Positions 12,641 to 24,548 of a DNA stretch of 64,000 nucleotides are shown piece after piece. The DNA lies in NCBI GenBank assembly GCA_029962745.1, contig CM057153.1, forward strand, positions 12,448,446-12,512,445, read 5' to 3'. Origin of the DNA: Echinometra lucunter. Lineage: Eukaryota; Echinodermata; Echinoidea; Camarodonta; Echinometridae. The stretch's first letter is position 1. Each line of letters begins with the position of its first letter. The position numbers were made by a program, and so were the translations under genes. The notes beneath the pieces are model-generated. The model made no database searches, was not told where the DNA came from, and was given only the letters and a program-made list of their open reading frames with translations.

Positions 12641-14078
12641 GCTGCATCCACCCCTTCCTATATCATGTATATGTATATTAATTTACCAGGGAGCTGTGAT
12701 ATGGCAAGCTTGTTTCTGTTTTCGTTTTCATTCTTGTATTCGGTTCCTTTTCTTGGAATAGGGTTTTGTTTTGGTTTATTTGTTTGTTTGTTTTCATATC
12801 GGTTTATATTATACGTATTATTTATTGTTTTTTTTAATCTTATATCCCTTCATTTCCCTTTCTTTTCTTTTGTTCATATTTGAGTTATGACTGTATGGTT
12901 GATATTTTTTTAATGGATGTGAAATAAATAAATCAATCTGAAATTTGAAATCTAAAAATCCTACGCCTAACCCTCAACCCTCTGTAACAACTGTAATCCA
13001 TCACCTTAGTGATCGGTGACACGACGGGAATCATCGTGATCATGGTGATTTTCCACTTTTGTCGGACCTATTCGCAACATTGGGTTGGAAAAATAATCCG
13101 GGAGACCCTATTACGCCTATGAAATAGATTCCTACGATGCCAAACAAGCATATTATTTCTATTGTCAAGAAGCAACTGAAAAAAAAAACAACAACGTACA
13201 GGCCTAGGTCATAACGGTTGATGCAGTATTATAGAAATCCTTTAATCTGCGAACTATTTCCCTCTCTTTTTTTAGGGGGTCGATTTTTCAAAGCAACATT
13301 CCATACTCCCAATAGCTTAGTAACGATCCACGCTGTCATTTCATTTGTCATTAATGATAACACCATGTGACAGATAGCTTAGTGACCTCTGTTACAGTGA
13401 GAACTATGCATGGTAATGGACCGTTTCCGCAACCTTGTGTCATGACAAAGCTCCATCAAAGTCTATCTGGACATAAGGTTCATGGTCCTCTTACTTTATC
13501 AGACAGCAAGGCCAGTGATAAATGTGAATGGGGGTGAGGGGCGATGACCCTTACCCATTTCTAAATTCAGGTGGCATCCTGTATGTATAAAGGAAAACTT
13601 GTCTACGTTTCAAAATTTCTACACATGCCCCCCCCCCCAAAAAAAAAAAAAAAAAAGAAAAGAAAGAAAAGAAAAGAAAAGAAAGGCAAGACACCATTTT
13701 TATGATTTTTTTTTACTTGTGCATCTTTCCTTTTAGAAAACCTGGACTCTCCCCCGAGTATAAGGCAATGACACTAACGCTGCCAACATGGGCGTCATTC
13801 AACTATTTTAATAGAGGGACAGGAAGGGGAATTGAGGCATATCATGCATTTTTCATCGCTAAATAATTTTCTAGAGGAAAGTGGTGTTGTGTGCAAATAT
13901 TAAGCACCTTCTGCAGACAGCCTACAACAGTTTTGTTGTTATTGTTGTTGTTGTTTTTTGTTGTTGGTTTCTTTTTTTAACGGAAGAGCTAAAAGAGTGG
14001 GCAGCCTTCTATGTCATTCGTTTGCAAACATTACAACGTTCGCTTACTTGGAATGAGAGGGAAAATCTTGTTGTATAT
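12641..14078. other. Intergenic, nothing recognised
   Basis: Contains a C-then-A homopolymer junction (13627-13656), a small GAAAA run after it, and a GTT run near 13930-13970. No exon or bounded repeat is supported. Confidence 0.4.
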
Positions 14079-14222
14079 CCTGGGGTCCGTAACACAAAGC
14101 TTAGCGATTGATCGTAGGATTGATTATATTTACGATTGCTTGCATTGATCATTATGGGCAATCATTCGTAAAAATCGATAGTGCAATTATCAATCGCTAA
14201 GCTTTGTGTGACGGGGCCCTGG
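14079..14222. mobile_element. Hairpin MITE, about 144 bp
   Basis: The left arm (GTCCGTAACACAAAGCTTAG and onward) and the right arm pair over about 35 bases around a short centre rich in ATCGAT-like palindromes. The right edge carries ACGGGGCCCTGG, the terminal motif also used by the hairpin at 39763-39914. No clear target duplication was seen. Confidence 0.7.
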
Positions 14223-14778
14223 TCTCTGCCCCCCCCCCCTTCCCCGAGCCTGATCGCAATTTTTATCAAGGCATATGAATTCTGCCATTTTTGTGCGCTC
14301 TTGTAGTTAGTTCACTCCGTGTTCTCTTCCCAAAGGTTTCTTGGTTTCCCTGTGGGCCTTCCAGAATATCTCCTAAGGGGCTCTGGTATTACCTTCCTAT
14401 ATGACCGAAATATTGCGCTTTTATTTATGTCATTAATATTGCCACGATGACTTATTTAGGCCCTACCACTGGCACTACTCCTTTGTTGCTTTTGGGAGGG
14501 GAATAGTCTTTCTTGATTTTTGATGGTCCTGACGCGTGTTGGAATTCAAAAAATTGAGATTTCCGGATGAACCTACCAAGAAGGTTGAATAACAAAAGTT
14601 TTTAAAAAATCAATGAAAATATATTTTTTAAACGTTTTTCATGTTCTCGGAATAAAATTCTCTAGACTTGTGCACACTACTATGAACAATATTTTCTAAC
14701 TTGCTTCACGGAAATTTGGGTCATGGTGATCAAGGTAATTCGAGACCCACCTCAACAGGATTCGGTTTTTCCCAGTAG
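14223..14778. other. Intergenic, nothing recognised
   Basis: Unique-looking AT-rich sequence after a short C run; no gene signal. Confidence 0.4.
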
Positions 14779-14937
14779 CAGGGCCTTACACAGAATTTTT
14801 TCCTGGGGGGGGGGGGGGGGGTAAGACGCCTTAAAAATTTTCAAAGAAGCTCAAAAGCGAGGGGGGGGGGGGAAGTGACCAACCTGGTCATGAGGGCGCT
14901 TTTGCATTTCTTAAAGTGAAATTGAAGGATCTGGGCC
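14779..14937. mobile_element. Truncated, inverted copy of the 1080-1329 hAT-like MITE
   Basis: It begins CAGGGCCTTACACAG with a long G run after it, corresponding in reverse complement to the right end of the 1080-1329 element. The segment near 14889-14936 (CATGAGGGCGCTTTTGC, then GAAATTGAAGGATCTGGG) matches the interior of that element in the opposite orientation. The expected other terminus is absent. Confidence 0.65.
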
Positions 14938-15860
14938 GATATTCAATTCAATAATTAAATCAGAAATATGAGTCCTAAACCTGTCCTTGTAGAACATCTA
15001 CAATAATTATAGCGGAGACAATCCGGACAGGGCTGTCATGGATCATGGTATTGACCATTGTTATTTCAAACGAATCATTCAAATTAAGGAACATTTTCAG
15101 AGTTTTTAAAACATTTTAAAATGACACCCCGTCGTTATGCAAGCGAAAATAAAAATGCCTTCCATTTGAGACCTTCTTCATTTTATACTAAGGAAAGAGT
15201 TTCGAATTATGATCTTAATAAAGAAGCATATATTTTCTTTTATTTTTTAGCAACTTCATTTACAAACAAATTTACAGAAATGGATATATCGCTTTTAAGA
15301 TAAAATCAAACTCTTCGTTTATTGTAGCAGTTTGGGGGATATCACACATCGCATCATGTTGTTTGCCAAAGAAACAGTATTGGTGACATTTCCTTCCTAT
15401 TTATTTTTGTCTGTGATGTTAGGTGATGCGGTTAAAAAGTATACAGGTGGAAAGCAAATACATGTACAGTGACAATGATGATAGACAATCAGTCATGTGT
15501 CCTCACGATATTTTTTCTATCCTAGTAGCATAAAGACAAGTTAAATTTAGAAACCGTTAGAATAAGAGAGATAAGATTGTTATTATCCTGATTATCGAAG
15601 TTTTGACAATAGTCTTGTTGCATCATTTCCACGTCACCGTCTAAACCAGACAGTCGAGAGATTAATGTGAAGTTCGACGGATGCCGGTCGATTTCCAAGA
15701 GAAAACAAAAATCGGCGAATAATAAATCTCTGGTAATGATGACAAGGGGGAATATGATATCCTTAAGAAGGTAGATGCAGTCATGTCATTGGTTTCTTCG
15801 GCATGTTGACAGAAATCGTAAGAGGCAACCTCGGTCGTTTCCGGCCAGTTCTGAACGAAG
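14938..15860. other. Intergenic, nothing recognised
   Basis: AT-rich unique sequence. The open frame at 15121-15303 is near 80% A/T-ending codons with no recognisable domain. Confidence 0.4.
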
Positions 15861-15867
15861 TATAAAA
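15861..15867 (+). promoter_or_regulatory. Candidate TATA box
   Basis: The heptamer TATAAAA lies 47 bases upstream of the ATG of a signal-peptide-like frame at 15908. A start site about 30 bases downstream would leave a 5' leader of roughly 17 bases. One such heptamer is expected by chance every few kilobases in AT-rich DNA, so the support is positional. Confidence 0.4.
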
Positions 15868-15907
15868 ACCCAAGAACGTTTCCGTGAGCTGGAGAGCAAG
15901 GAGGAGG

Positions 15908-16179
15908 ATGCCTTGGGTGCTCATTGCGTCTCTTGTCACTGTTTTAGCTGAGGTGAAATCATAAGGGATACATGTTTCGTTCAAAGGGGTATGGACGGAT
16001 GCAAGTGCACCACTTGTGGTCACTGGTTGGAGTTGACGTTACGTTTATGATAAACGAGATTGGTTCAAAAAGCCAAGCGTATGATGGTACATTCCCCCTC
16101 ATTCTTACTAAAGAACTTGAAGAAGAGATTTGTGGAAAGAACAAGGAAGCAAACTGTGTTGATAGTTTTCAGTGAAAGG
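15908..16179 (+). pseudogene. Possible secreted-protein gene start or broken remnant
   Basis: From ATG at 15908 the frame encodes MPWVLIASLVTVLAE, a classic short signal-peptide profile with a hydrophobic core and an Ala near the expected cleavage point. A weak donor (GAG|GTGAAA) follows at 15953. If unspliced, a stop comes at 15962, after which the same frame stays open for 22 codons, and then a second frame stays open to 16175 and includes the acidic stretch LTKELEEEICGKNKEANC. A good donor (AAAG|GTAAGT) follows at about 16179. Two readings fit: a real first exon whose next exon I cannot find, or a pseudogene with a stop and a frameshift. No family is recognised. Confidence 0.3.
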
Positions 16180-17001
16180 TAAGTGTACTACCTTCTATTT
16201 ATCATTTTGGTTTTGTGGCTGCAGTGTATTGTAAACATTGTCTTCTTTGTTTTTGGTTTTGAATACATCTATACAACTTTTGACTGACTGCCCCTGCGAT
16301 GCTTGTGTTGAGTGAGAGGAAGGGGAGGAAGGCAGGGCTACGCTTACATGCTCATGCAAAAGGGGGGGGGGGAGTTATGCCGACAGTAAATGAGAGCACA
16401 AGTTGGGGGGTATAGGATGGAGGAAAAATATAGAGATGGAACGTGAGTGAAATAAAAGAGAGTTCTGAAAAAGTTTTAATAGAAAAATCAGAAGGCAAGG
16501 AAACATGACATTAAGCAGGAAAACGTCCCAGTCAGTCCGATTCAAGCACACATATCCCCTTTAACAAGCTCCTGGAGATTGATATTCATCATTGTCATAA
16601 AATGCATGAGAGAGTTTAATTTGATACAGAATGTTTGTAGAAGGGTTAATCACCTCGTATGGGTATGTCACTCCCGTAATTGGTTGGACGGCAAAAACAT
16701 CCCCTATCATGAATCAAAAGATTGTTAAAGTTGCATTCTGGCTCTTGAAGATATATACAACGTAAATTTATTGCAAACGATTATGATTATCAGAGGCAAA
16801 AGAAATTTAGATAGTGAATATGGTATGGAATCCTCTTAAATAACTGTTCTAGATGATGATTTTAAAGTAAATCTACCTCGTAATGAACTGATAGTAATTC
16901 TCAATGAAAATAACATTTTCCCTGTCTATACCGAACAGTGTTCATCATTTTTTTTCCCCGACTTTCGTAAATATAAGTCAACTTACATTCTGGTACTTGA
17001 T

Positions 17002-17003
<2 letters not shown>
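16180..17003. other. No further exon recognised after 16179
   Basis: AT-rich sequence containing a short G run near 16360; no acceptor-plus-frame combination continues the 15.9-kb candidate convincingly. Confidence 0.4.
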
Positions 17004-17602
<599 letters not shown>

Positions 17603-19145
17603 TATTAAAGTAAGAATTCAGTAACTTTGGAAACCATGTCAAATTGTTACATACATGAATTACTTATCACGAGGCATGGTCCCAAAGCAACCCTAACCCA
17701 TGAACTTCAAACAGAAAACTTCTTTGTTTACAGGACTCCTTACAAGTCATGTCTATATGCGTTGCCCCTTGGAGAGTACAGTCCTTATCGTTCCAGGAAA
17801 GTAGGTTATCATCCTCGCTACCGACCTTGCTGATTGATGATCAGCCTGTTTATGTCTGATCACGGAGTAAATGTCGACACGAGTTTTGTGAAGGAATACA
17901 TGACCCTTGACACGGAAGGTCAAAATGAGCACAACATTTCTCCTAAAAGAGCACGTCGGCACAGGTGCCGCTGAATACCAGAATGATTTACTTGTAGGGG
18001 TACGGTTTGGGGGTGGATGGAGGAAGAAAACAGTGGTATTCCGGATGAGATTCCGAGAAAGAAGGATGGCCTACGAAATCTAAGCTTTCAAAAGTCCCCT
18101 ATCCATCTTTCCTGAGAGATTTATTTTGGCCTTTCGATGACCCAGGCAATCAAATAAAAATGTGGCAAACGTAGATTATGAAATTCAGAGAATAGGGCGA
18201 TTACGAGATTATACAGTGACCATGGTAACGAGGTTTCACTGGAGGTATGCAGAGCGTCCTCTATCGTCGAATGGCAAAGTGGACGTTGATCGTTGCGAAC
18301 TTGCATTATTATAAAATTATCATGAAAATAAACAACCTTTTGTGATCGGGAAACACCTGGAGAAGGGTCGGGAGCGGCGAGATTTAGCTAGTTCGTTTCA
18401 AGATTATGACGGGTTTCCAAGTAAACCAGTCCTATATGGTAATGATAGTGGCCTGTAAGATGTAAAGCCTCATACTGATTTTTACGCATTATTTTCTCAT
18501 CGGTATATTCGTCTGATCAGTTTCCGATGCCAAATTACTTGCACTTGAATCAGATTTTTTATTCTTCTGAAGTTCTTTGAACACTTTTCATATTCAGCAT
18601 TCCTCTATTGATTTATTAATTCATATTTAGTTTCCCATAGAGTCAGATAAATTTCTAATGATACATCATTTAAAAAAAAAAAAAAAAAAAAAAAAACATT
18701 TTGTTACACCGAGTTTCTTTCGGAATGGAGTATGATCTTCAATAATTTGAACAAAGAACATTATTGTATAACTTTGAAAGAAGTGAACAAGGGATAGATC
18801 AAAATATAAGGAAATCTTTCTCTGTTCCTACGTTGTTTTTCTCTGTTTCCTTGTTTTGCCATATAGTTCTCAGTTTCTCTTTGTTTGTGTAAATTGCATG
18901 GTTCTGAGAGGAAATTGAGACAGAAAGTACAAAACTTTCCCTTTTTGACTGTCTGAGCATTGATGAGTAGCAGTGATGGTATTACTGCAACTGTCAATAA
19001 CAACACATCCTACGACTTGGCCAAGTCAGACATTGGCTGTTAACACAGCACGATACCCCAAAATGGTTCGGGGCCAACAAACACCTAGTTTTAAGCCCAG
19101 ACCTTGAATTGGTGTAAATCCGAGCTAGTTTTATTTTTCTTTCTA
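17603..19145. other. Intergenic, nothing recognised
   Basis: Contains a poly-A stretch (18671-18696). Short open frames on both strands here show no domain, no paired splice sites and no neighbouring exon. Confidence 0.4.
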
Positions 19146-19448
19146 TACACCAAGAAAAAAAAGGTTCAATTTTGCACCCTAAATGCAACACTGGCACCAC
19201 CTTTTTGGGTGCAGTCTGGCACCCTTTTGTACTTGCACCCGAAAATGCCTGTCTGCATCCTTGAAGGTGCAACTATGCACCTTTAAGGGTGCAGAAATTG
19301 TTGCATTCAAAAGGATGAAAATTTGCACCTTTCCTAAAGGGTGCAAAACGTAGCTCACTGCACCCTTAAAGGTGCAAAATGCTAAGGAGTTCCCAGTGTT
19401 GCATTAATTTTGAAGGGTGCAAAATTGAACCTTCTTTTTCTTAGTGTG
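19146..19448. mobile_element. TA-flanked MITE built of GGTGCA/TGCACC motifs, 303 bp
   Basis: The left arm (TACACCAAGAAAAAAAAGG then TTCAATTTTGCACCC) and the reverse complement of the right arm (CACACTAAGAAAAAGAAGG then TTCAATTTTGCACCC) pair over about 35 bases. TA dinucleotides flank both ends. The interior consists largely of repeated GGTGCA and its inverse TGCACC, so it can fold into many alternative hairpins. It is the same family as 24199-24546. Confidence 0.82.
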
Positions 19449-19534
19449 TAGAATAATTATGCTTCGTACTACATGGAATAACCTGATGAGATGCAGGAGC
19501 AAATTTGATCCACAGGGTTTTATTTGCTGCATTA

Positions 19535-19640
19535 CGCGATGGGCCAGTGATAGAGGAAGGGTCCCGTATAACCGAAAGGTCCCGGGTTCGAAACCAAGCC
19601 GGTGCATCAGCGCCCTCTGCTAGGGCTTAAATCACCATTA
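19535..19640 (+). mobile_element. tRNA-derived SINE head
   Basis: An A-box-like GGCCAGTGATAGAGG (near 19542) and a perfect B box GGTTCGAAACC (19585-19595) are spaced as in a tRNA gene, but the acceptor and anticodon stems do not fold properly. The reverse-oriented sequence at 54660-54740 has the same CCCGGGTTCGAAACCAAGC block, so this is a dispersed family. Body and tail boundaries are unclear. Confidence 0.6.
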
Positions 19641-20518
19641 CCAAGTCTCTCGGAGAAAACTGCAAGCTTTTGGTCCCTTAACCCCTAAGCTCGTGCATAC
19701 TTTCAGCAGTCAGTTAAAATAGACCAGTCATACTTGAATGCGTAATACTTGAATGCGCATGTGGAATGGTGTATCAAACGGGGAAATCACAGGGCTTTGC
19801 CAAAACAGCTTTCACCGCTTAACTTTCATTTCGCAAAATTGTTATTGTTATGAAGTTGATGACACTCTTCTCTAACATCAAGTATATCCTTCCGTCTTCA
19901 TACATGAGGGATGTAGAAGTATAGTCTGAGCAGGACATGATCGTTTATTTGCCAACATAATACTGAAAGATGGAATTCCCCGGTTGTTGTAATGTTGGCA
20001 TTTGCGAAAACACTATAGTTTAATGACCTTTTATTTTCCTCACATTTTACCTACAAAACTTCTCAAGTCCACTAAAAGATTGAATGATAATAACTAATAA
20101 AACAGAAACGATTAATAATAGGATGAAAATCAGCGCGCCCAACACGCACACATACCCGCACACAGAGAAAAAAAACACACACACACACACACTTGTGCAC
20201 TGCTTTTGGAATCAGGCATGCAAATCATAACATCAAGTGCCGGACTTCGATAAAAACGCTACGTACGGTGTTTGTTATGATGATGGTCTTTTTCCGTTTT
20301 ACAATGGAAAACGGATATGGGTCTTATTACTTATATCATATGCCTCCTCTTCGCAGTTTTGATAGTTTCTGGCTGCAAACCTCTCATGACCTGGCTCACA
20401 GTCAAGGTGACCCTGGATGAAAGTGGGATATATTCCTGCATTGCCAGGATCTTCTGTCTGTTTTATGGCCTTGCCTGGATCTCTTTGTCTAGTTGTCCGT
20501 CCATAATTATTATGTCCA
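19641..20518. other. Intergenic with a short CA repeat
   Basis: An AC dinucleotide run is at about 20171-20191. Nothing else is recognised. Confidence 0.4.
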
Positions 20519-20519
20519 C

Positions 20520-20800
20520 TATGGACCGATGCGTTGGCTCACTGGGTAGAGCGTCCGCCTCACAATCGGGAGGTCGCGGGTTCGAAACCCCGACCGCGTC
20601 ATACCAAAAGACGTTAAAAGATGGGAGTTGCTGCTACCTTCTTTGGCGTTCAAGAATTGAAAGGAATAGAGCAACGTCGATCTGGCGCTGCTCAGTGGCT
20701 GCCGGACCCACGATCGATTGGGCGAAAATAATTTCCTTTCTCTCTCCCTTCCTACCCCCCCCCCCTCTCTCCTTTGTAAGAGAGGTCATACAATCGTAGA
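20520..20800 (+). mobile_element. tRNA-derived SINE
   Basis: The head at 20525-20600 contains an A box (TGGCTCACTGGGTAGAGCG) and a B box (GGTTCGAAACC), followed by a body ending in a pyrimidine-rich tail near 20735-20770. The loop CTCACAA would correspond to a valine CAC anticodon, but the flanking stem is not complementary enough for a working tRNA. The small open frames crossing it are incidental. Confidence 0.7.
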
Positions 20801-20867
20801 AAAAATGGTACTGATTATAACCGTTCGTGTCCCACATTTAAAAAAAAAAAAACTAACCAGTTAACCT

Positions 20868-21030
20868 TTAAAGGTTCTTCAAGGAACCATTATTAGCCTA
20901 TAAAGGTTCTCTAAAGGGTTCTAAAGGGGCCTTTGGTGGAACCATTATTGGTTGTACAAGGAACCTTTTGGGGTTCTTCAAAATATTAAGAACCCTTTAT
21001 AGAAACCCCTTTTTATGGAAGTTCTATACG
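20868..21030. repeat. GGTTCTT/AAGAACC motif repeat
   Basis: AAAGGTTCTT and its inverse (AAGGAACC, AAGAACCCTTT) recur at least eight times, so most of the segment can self-pair. It resembles the recursively inverted interiors of the TA-flanked MITEs in this window, but I could not fix its ends. Confidence 0.6.
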
Positions 21031-21994
21031 GGACAAAAAGTTCTAAATGGCACATTTATCTAAGCATGTAGTACCAATTAAGGCAAAGTATACTGTAAGC
21101 TAACTTAATGAGAGAATACCTCATTAAATACGAGATTCAAAACAAAATAAAAAATGGCATAAACTGTATTTATAGTTGAAAGGGTATAGAACTTCGGTAA
21201 TTAAGTATACATTTCTCCCCCCCCCCCCCCCATGTCCGTGGCCGTACCCTCTCTTAATAGCTTGAGAAAGAGGATTAAAGGATGTTAAGTTTGAGAGAAG
21301 TATAGGAAAAAGTTAAAGAGAGAAAAGGGGAGTTGTCTTTTATTGACGCGAGGATGAACTGGTACTGACAACAGAAAGAAAATCGTTTCATGCGACCCAA
21401 GTAAGTTCATGGCTTGACCCTGGCCTTCCCCCGTGTCAGTTATATTCGCTCAATAAAACGTTCTTTTCATGATTCTACTACGAAGAAAGAGAAATGGGGC
21501 AAAAACGGTGCAGTGGCAACCAGTCATCTATCTGTCTATTCTTCTTTTTTCTCACCCAGTTGCCTATAATGGAACATGGTGGTCCTTGTTTTGAACCTGT
21601 GAGAAATAGGAAGAATTAAATATTCAATTTCTAATGGGAATATGTCACTGCATTGAATTTAAGAATTCTTCGAGGTTATGTATCCATCCGGTTAAACATC
21701 ACAACACGGACAACAACATTGCATGCGTCTTAGGGCACCTGAGGGCGTTGTACTGGATTGTGCAATATTGTCCATTTACTGCTATTTATTTTTCGTCAAG
21801 GGTTTGTTGAACGATTTTGAAAGTTAATTTTAAACCTGAATCCTTGACGAGTTTTCCTGATTTAGCAGGAGTGACTTGCATTTTGGCTTTATTATGGAAC
21901 AACAGCATCCGTATGTTTGTTCACTAAAAAAGCATTTTCCATTTCACTAAATATACAACATGCGCTACGGCCATAAAGCCATCGATTCTAACAA
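21031..21994. other. Intergenic, nothing recognised
   Basis: One C run (21217-21230) and otherwise unique-looking sequence. No gene signal. Confidence 0.4.
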
Positions 21995-22008
21995 ATAATA
22001 AAGTTTCT

Positions 22009-22220
22009 TCTTTTTTGTCTTCTTTTTCTTTTTCTTTAAACACGTGCACACGTTGGTATAAATAATGCCTATAGCATTTTCATTTATTTGATGTACGATA
22101 AAAGAGCAATGTAGATAAAATGCCTTGCTCAAGGGCATAAGTGCCTTGTCGGGGATCGAACCCCCGACTTTTGCGTCTCCAGTCAAGCGCCTTAGACCAC
22201 TCGACCACGGCACCTCCACA
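22009..22220 (-). mobile_element. Intact tRNA-derived SINE, 212 bp, with 14-bp TSD
   Basis: On the minus strand the head has an A box (TGGTCGAGTGG), a B box (GGTTCGATCCC) and a nearly complete tRNA-like acceptor pairing (GTGCC with GGCAC). The A-rich tail corresponds to the T-rich plus-strand stretch at 22009-22037. The target duplication ATAATAAAGTTTCT is perfect at 21995-22008 and 22221-22234. The insertion lies inside the first unit of the tandem repeat that follows. The perfect duplication and intact boxes argue for a young copy. Confidence 0.9.
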
Positions 22221-22572
22221 ATAATAAAGTTTCTAGTTGATGAATATTTTAGAAAATATTGTATTTATGTAACGAAATCGATTAAGTTTTAATAAAAAAA
22301 AAAATATGTCTATAAAGTCGTGGAAAATCTATTGTTATTAACAAATAATGAAGCTTCTAGTTGATGAATATTTTAGAAAATATTGAATTTCTGTAACGAA
22401 ATCGATTATGCTTTAATAAAAAAAAAATGTCTATAAAGTCGTGGAAAATTTATCATTAACAAATAATGAAGATTCTAGTTGATGAATATTTTAGAAAATA
22501 TTGTATTTCTTTAACGAAATCGATTATGTTTTAATGAAAAATATGTCTATAAAGTCGTGGAAAGTCTATTGT
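22221..22572. repeat. Three-copy tandem repeat, 118-124-bp unit
   Basis: The phrase TTCTAGTTGATGAATATTTT starts at 22231, 22355 and 22473, giving periods of 124 and 118. Each unit also has ACGAAATCGATTA and ATGTCTATAAAGTCGTGG. Length differences are partly due to an A run in the unit. The left edge of the first unit continues at about 21981-22008, on the far side of the SINE insertion. Confidence 0.9.
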
Positions 22573-24198
22573 TCGTTCACTACTCGAGGAAGTTTTAAAT
22601 CAGTTCTGCATGAGTAGGCCTATCATAGTAACATTTGAACTGTACTACAATATGATCACACAAAGGATATGAGTCCTTGATTAATGGGTTTGGAATCAAA
22701 GTAAGGAGAAAGACATATGGACTCGTAATAAGAGAAAAGAAAAAAAAAAAGCTTTGTAATCTAACCCAACCATATTTACTGCTTGAAATGTATATGTTGA
22801 ACTACTTTCAGGGGAAAATGTACAATTGTTATACGATATGGCATGTTTTTAAAAACGATCTGCGTTTGGGTAACATTTCAGATGTTACATCAAATGCTGT
22901 TCAACACCTTGCTCAGAGAAGTTGGTTTTTTTCACCTGATTGTTTGTTGTTGTTTTTTTTTTCTTTCTTTTCATCCCTTTGGTGATTATTGTTGAAATTT
23001 GAATGTAAATGTATTTCAATAATGAATTGTTTGTTGTTGGTTTTTTGTACTGAATAAATGGTCTCTGATGAGGTATTTTTTTTTTAAATCTTTACTGCTT
23101 AAAAAAGAAGTTGCAGGAAAGATGAAGAAGAACGTCGACATGAGAAAGGGTAAGAGAGAGAAAGGGAGAGGCGGGGGGAGAAAGAGAGAGAGAGGGGTAG
23201 AGAGGTGAATGTATCATTTCAATGTTTAACTTGACTTGTCGGTATCATGAATTGATAATTGTTACAACTCTAAGGCGAATTTCGAAAACAATGTTGCATG
23301 CATGATAAGGGGGAAAACCCCGAAAGGCACTAATATTTATGTTATCTTTACGGAGAAATGTGTGCAGGTTATAAAGAGGGAAAGTACACAAAATGTGTAT
23401 TTTCAGACTGGAATAGAAAATGCTCCCGGCGCCGAGTTCTCTATACATGTATTAATATCGAATGTTTGACATGTTTGAGTATCACGCTGGGTTTGCTCCA
23501 AGCAATGTTCGGGTATGGTATTCCCGTATAAAGTCGCTTTAAAGAGGAAATTGACTTTCGGTAAATGTGAAAAGTAGTTATTGTTAATTCCTCGATTTTT
23601 TGTTTTTGTTATTTGTTTTTTGTTTTTTGGTTTTTTTTTTTTTACTTCATGTTGGAAAACACCCTTCCGAAAAAATTCCTCTGAAAATTGTTGCTCTCCG
23701 AATGTTTTCTTATCCGAAATTCGACAGTTAGGACCAAACTTTCTTACCACATTTAGTGTTGCCCCCCCCCCCCCCCCCCCGATTGCCTCATATACGCATT
23801 TCTGCGTGCAGAGCATACTTTTGAGCAAGATTGAGTTGAATGAGTCAAGCTTCCAGTTTGGTTGGTTGGTTGGTATTTCGGGGAAGCCAATTTGAAGAAC
23901 AAAATAATCTCGATTTTATATTTAAGTCGAGACTGTCTGGAATGCTGCTGTGCTCCGTCTAAAACGATCATCACCTGATCAGAGTCTGTCTGGGGGACCA
24001 TTAGGGATTTCACCCTCTGATAACACTTACCGTTCAAAGGGAATCAAGTATCATCACCTGGGTCCTTTTAAACACATGGCTGGGAAAGCCCGCAACCGTA
24101 TAGTAGGGATCATTTCAATGTCATGGAGGGAGATATATATCATTGGATGTTTGTTTCCAAGAATTAAATATTCAGAAGTAAGCTTAAGCATTTGGCTA
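22573..24198. other. Intergenic, nothing recognised
   Basis: Includes a GA-rich patch (23150-23200), a T/G-rich patch (23600-23640) and a C run (23763-23780). No exon or bounded repeat could be supported. Confidence 0.4.
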
Positions 24199-24546
24199 CA
24201 CACTAAGAAAAAAAGGTGCAATCTTGCACCCTTCAAATGCAACACTGGGAGCACCTTGTAGGGTGCATATCTGCACCTTTAAAGGGGCAATTAGCGGCAT
24301 TTTGCACCCTAAAGGGTGCAGAGATGCACCCTTTTAGAAAAGGTGCAAATTTACACCTTTTTGTACGCAAAAATCTCTGCACCCTTAAAGGTGCAAAGTT
24401 GCACATTTTAGGGTGCAAACGGGCATTTCAGGGTGCAAACAAAAACAAAAAGGTGCATTTTTGCACCTTTTTTGTCTGGGGTGCAAGATTGCACCCAAAA
24501 AGGTGCAGCCAATGTTGCATGTAGGGTGAAATTATTTCTTAGTGTG
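24199..24546. mobile_element. TA-flanked MITE built of GGTGCA/TGCACC motifs, 348 bp
   Basis: Begins CACACTAAGAAAAAAAGGTG and ends TTTCTTAGTGTG, with TA on both sides (24197-24198 and 24547-24548). The interior contains more than a dozen copies of GGTGCA or TGCACC in alternating orientation, often as TGCACC-n-GGTGCA hairpins. The family is that of 19146-19448, with a longer interior. Confidence 0.85.
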
Positions 24547-24548
24547 TA

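Noticed and set aside
12283..12651. Long open frames of Phe/Leu/Ser on the minus strand
   Set aside because: They are translations of the GAAA microsatellite; no codon variety outside repeat units.
20525..20600. Possible tRNA-Val (CAC)
   Set aside because: The anticodon stem does not pair well and the sequence continues into a SINE body.
22119..22216. Possible tRNA gene on the minus strand
   Set aside because: Although A and B boxes are intact, the anticodon arm is not tRNA-like, and an A-rich tail and 14-bp target duplication show it is a SINE.
23403..23828. 141-codon minus-strand frame
   Set aside because: It runs through a T/A-rich patch and a C run (Gly run), with no domain.
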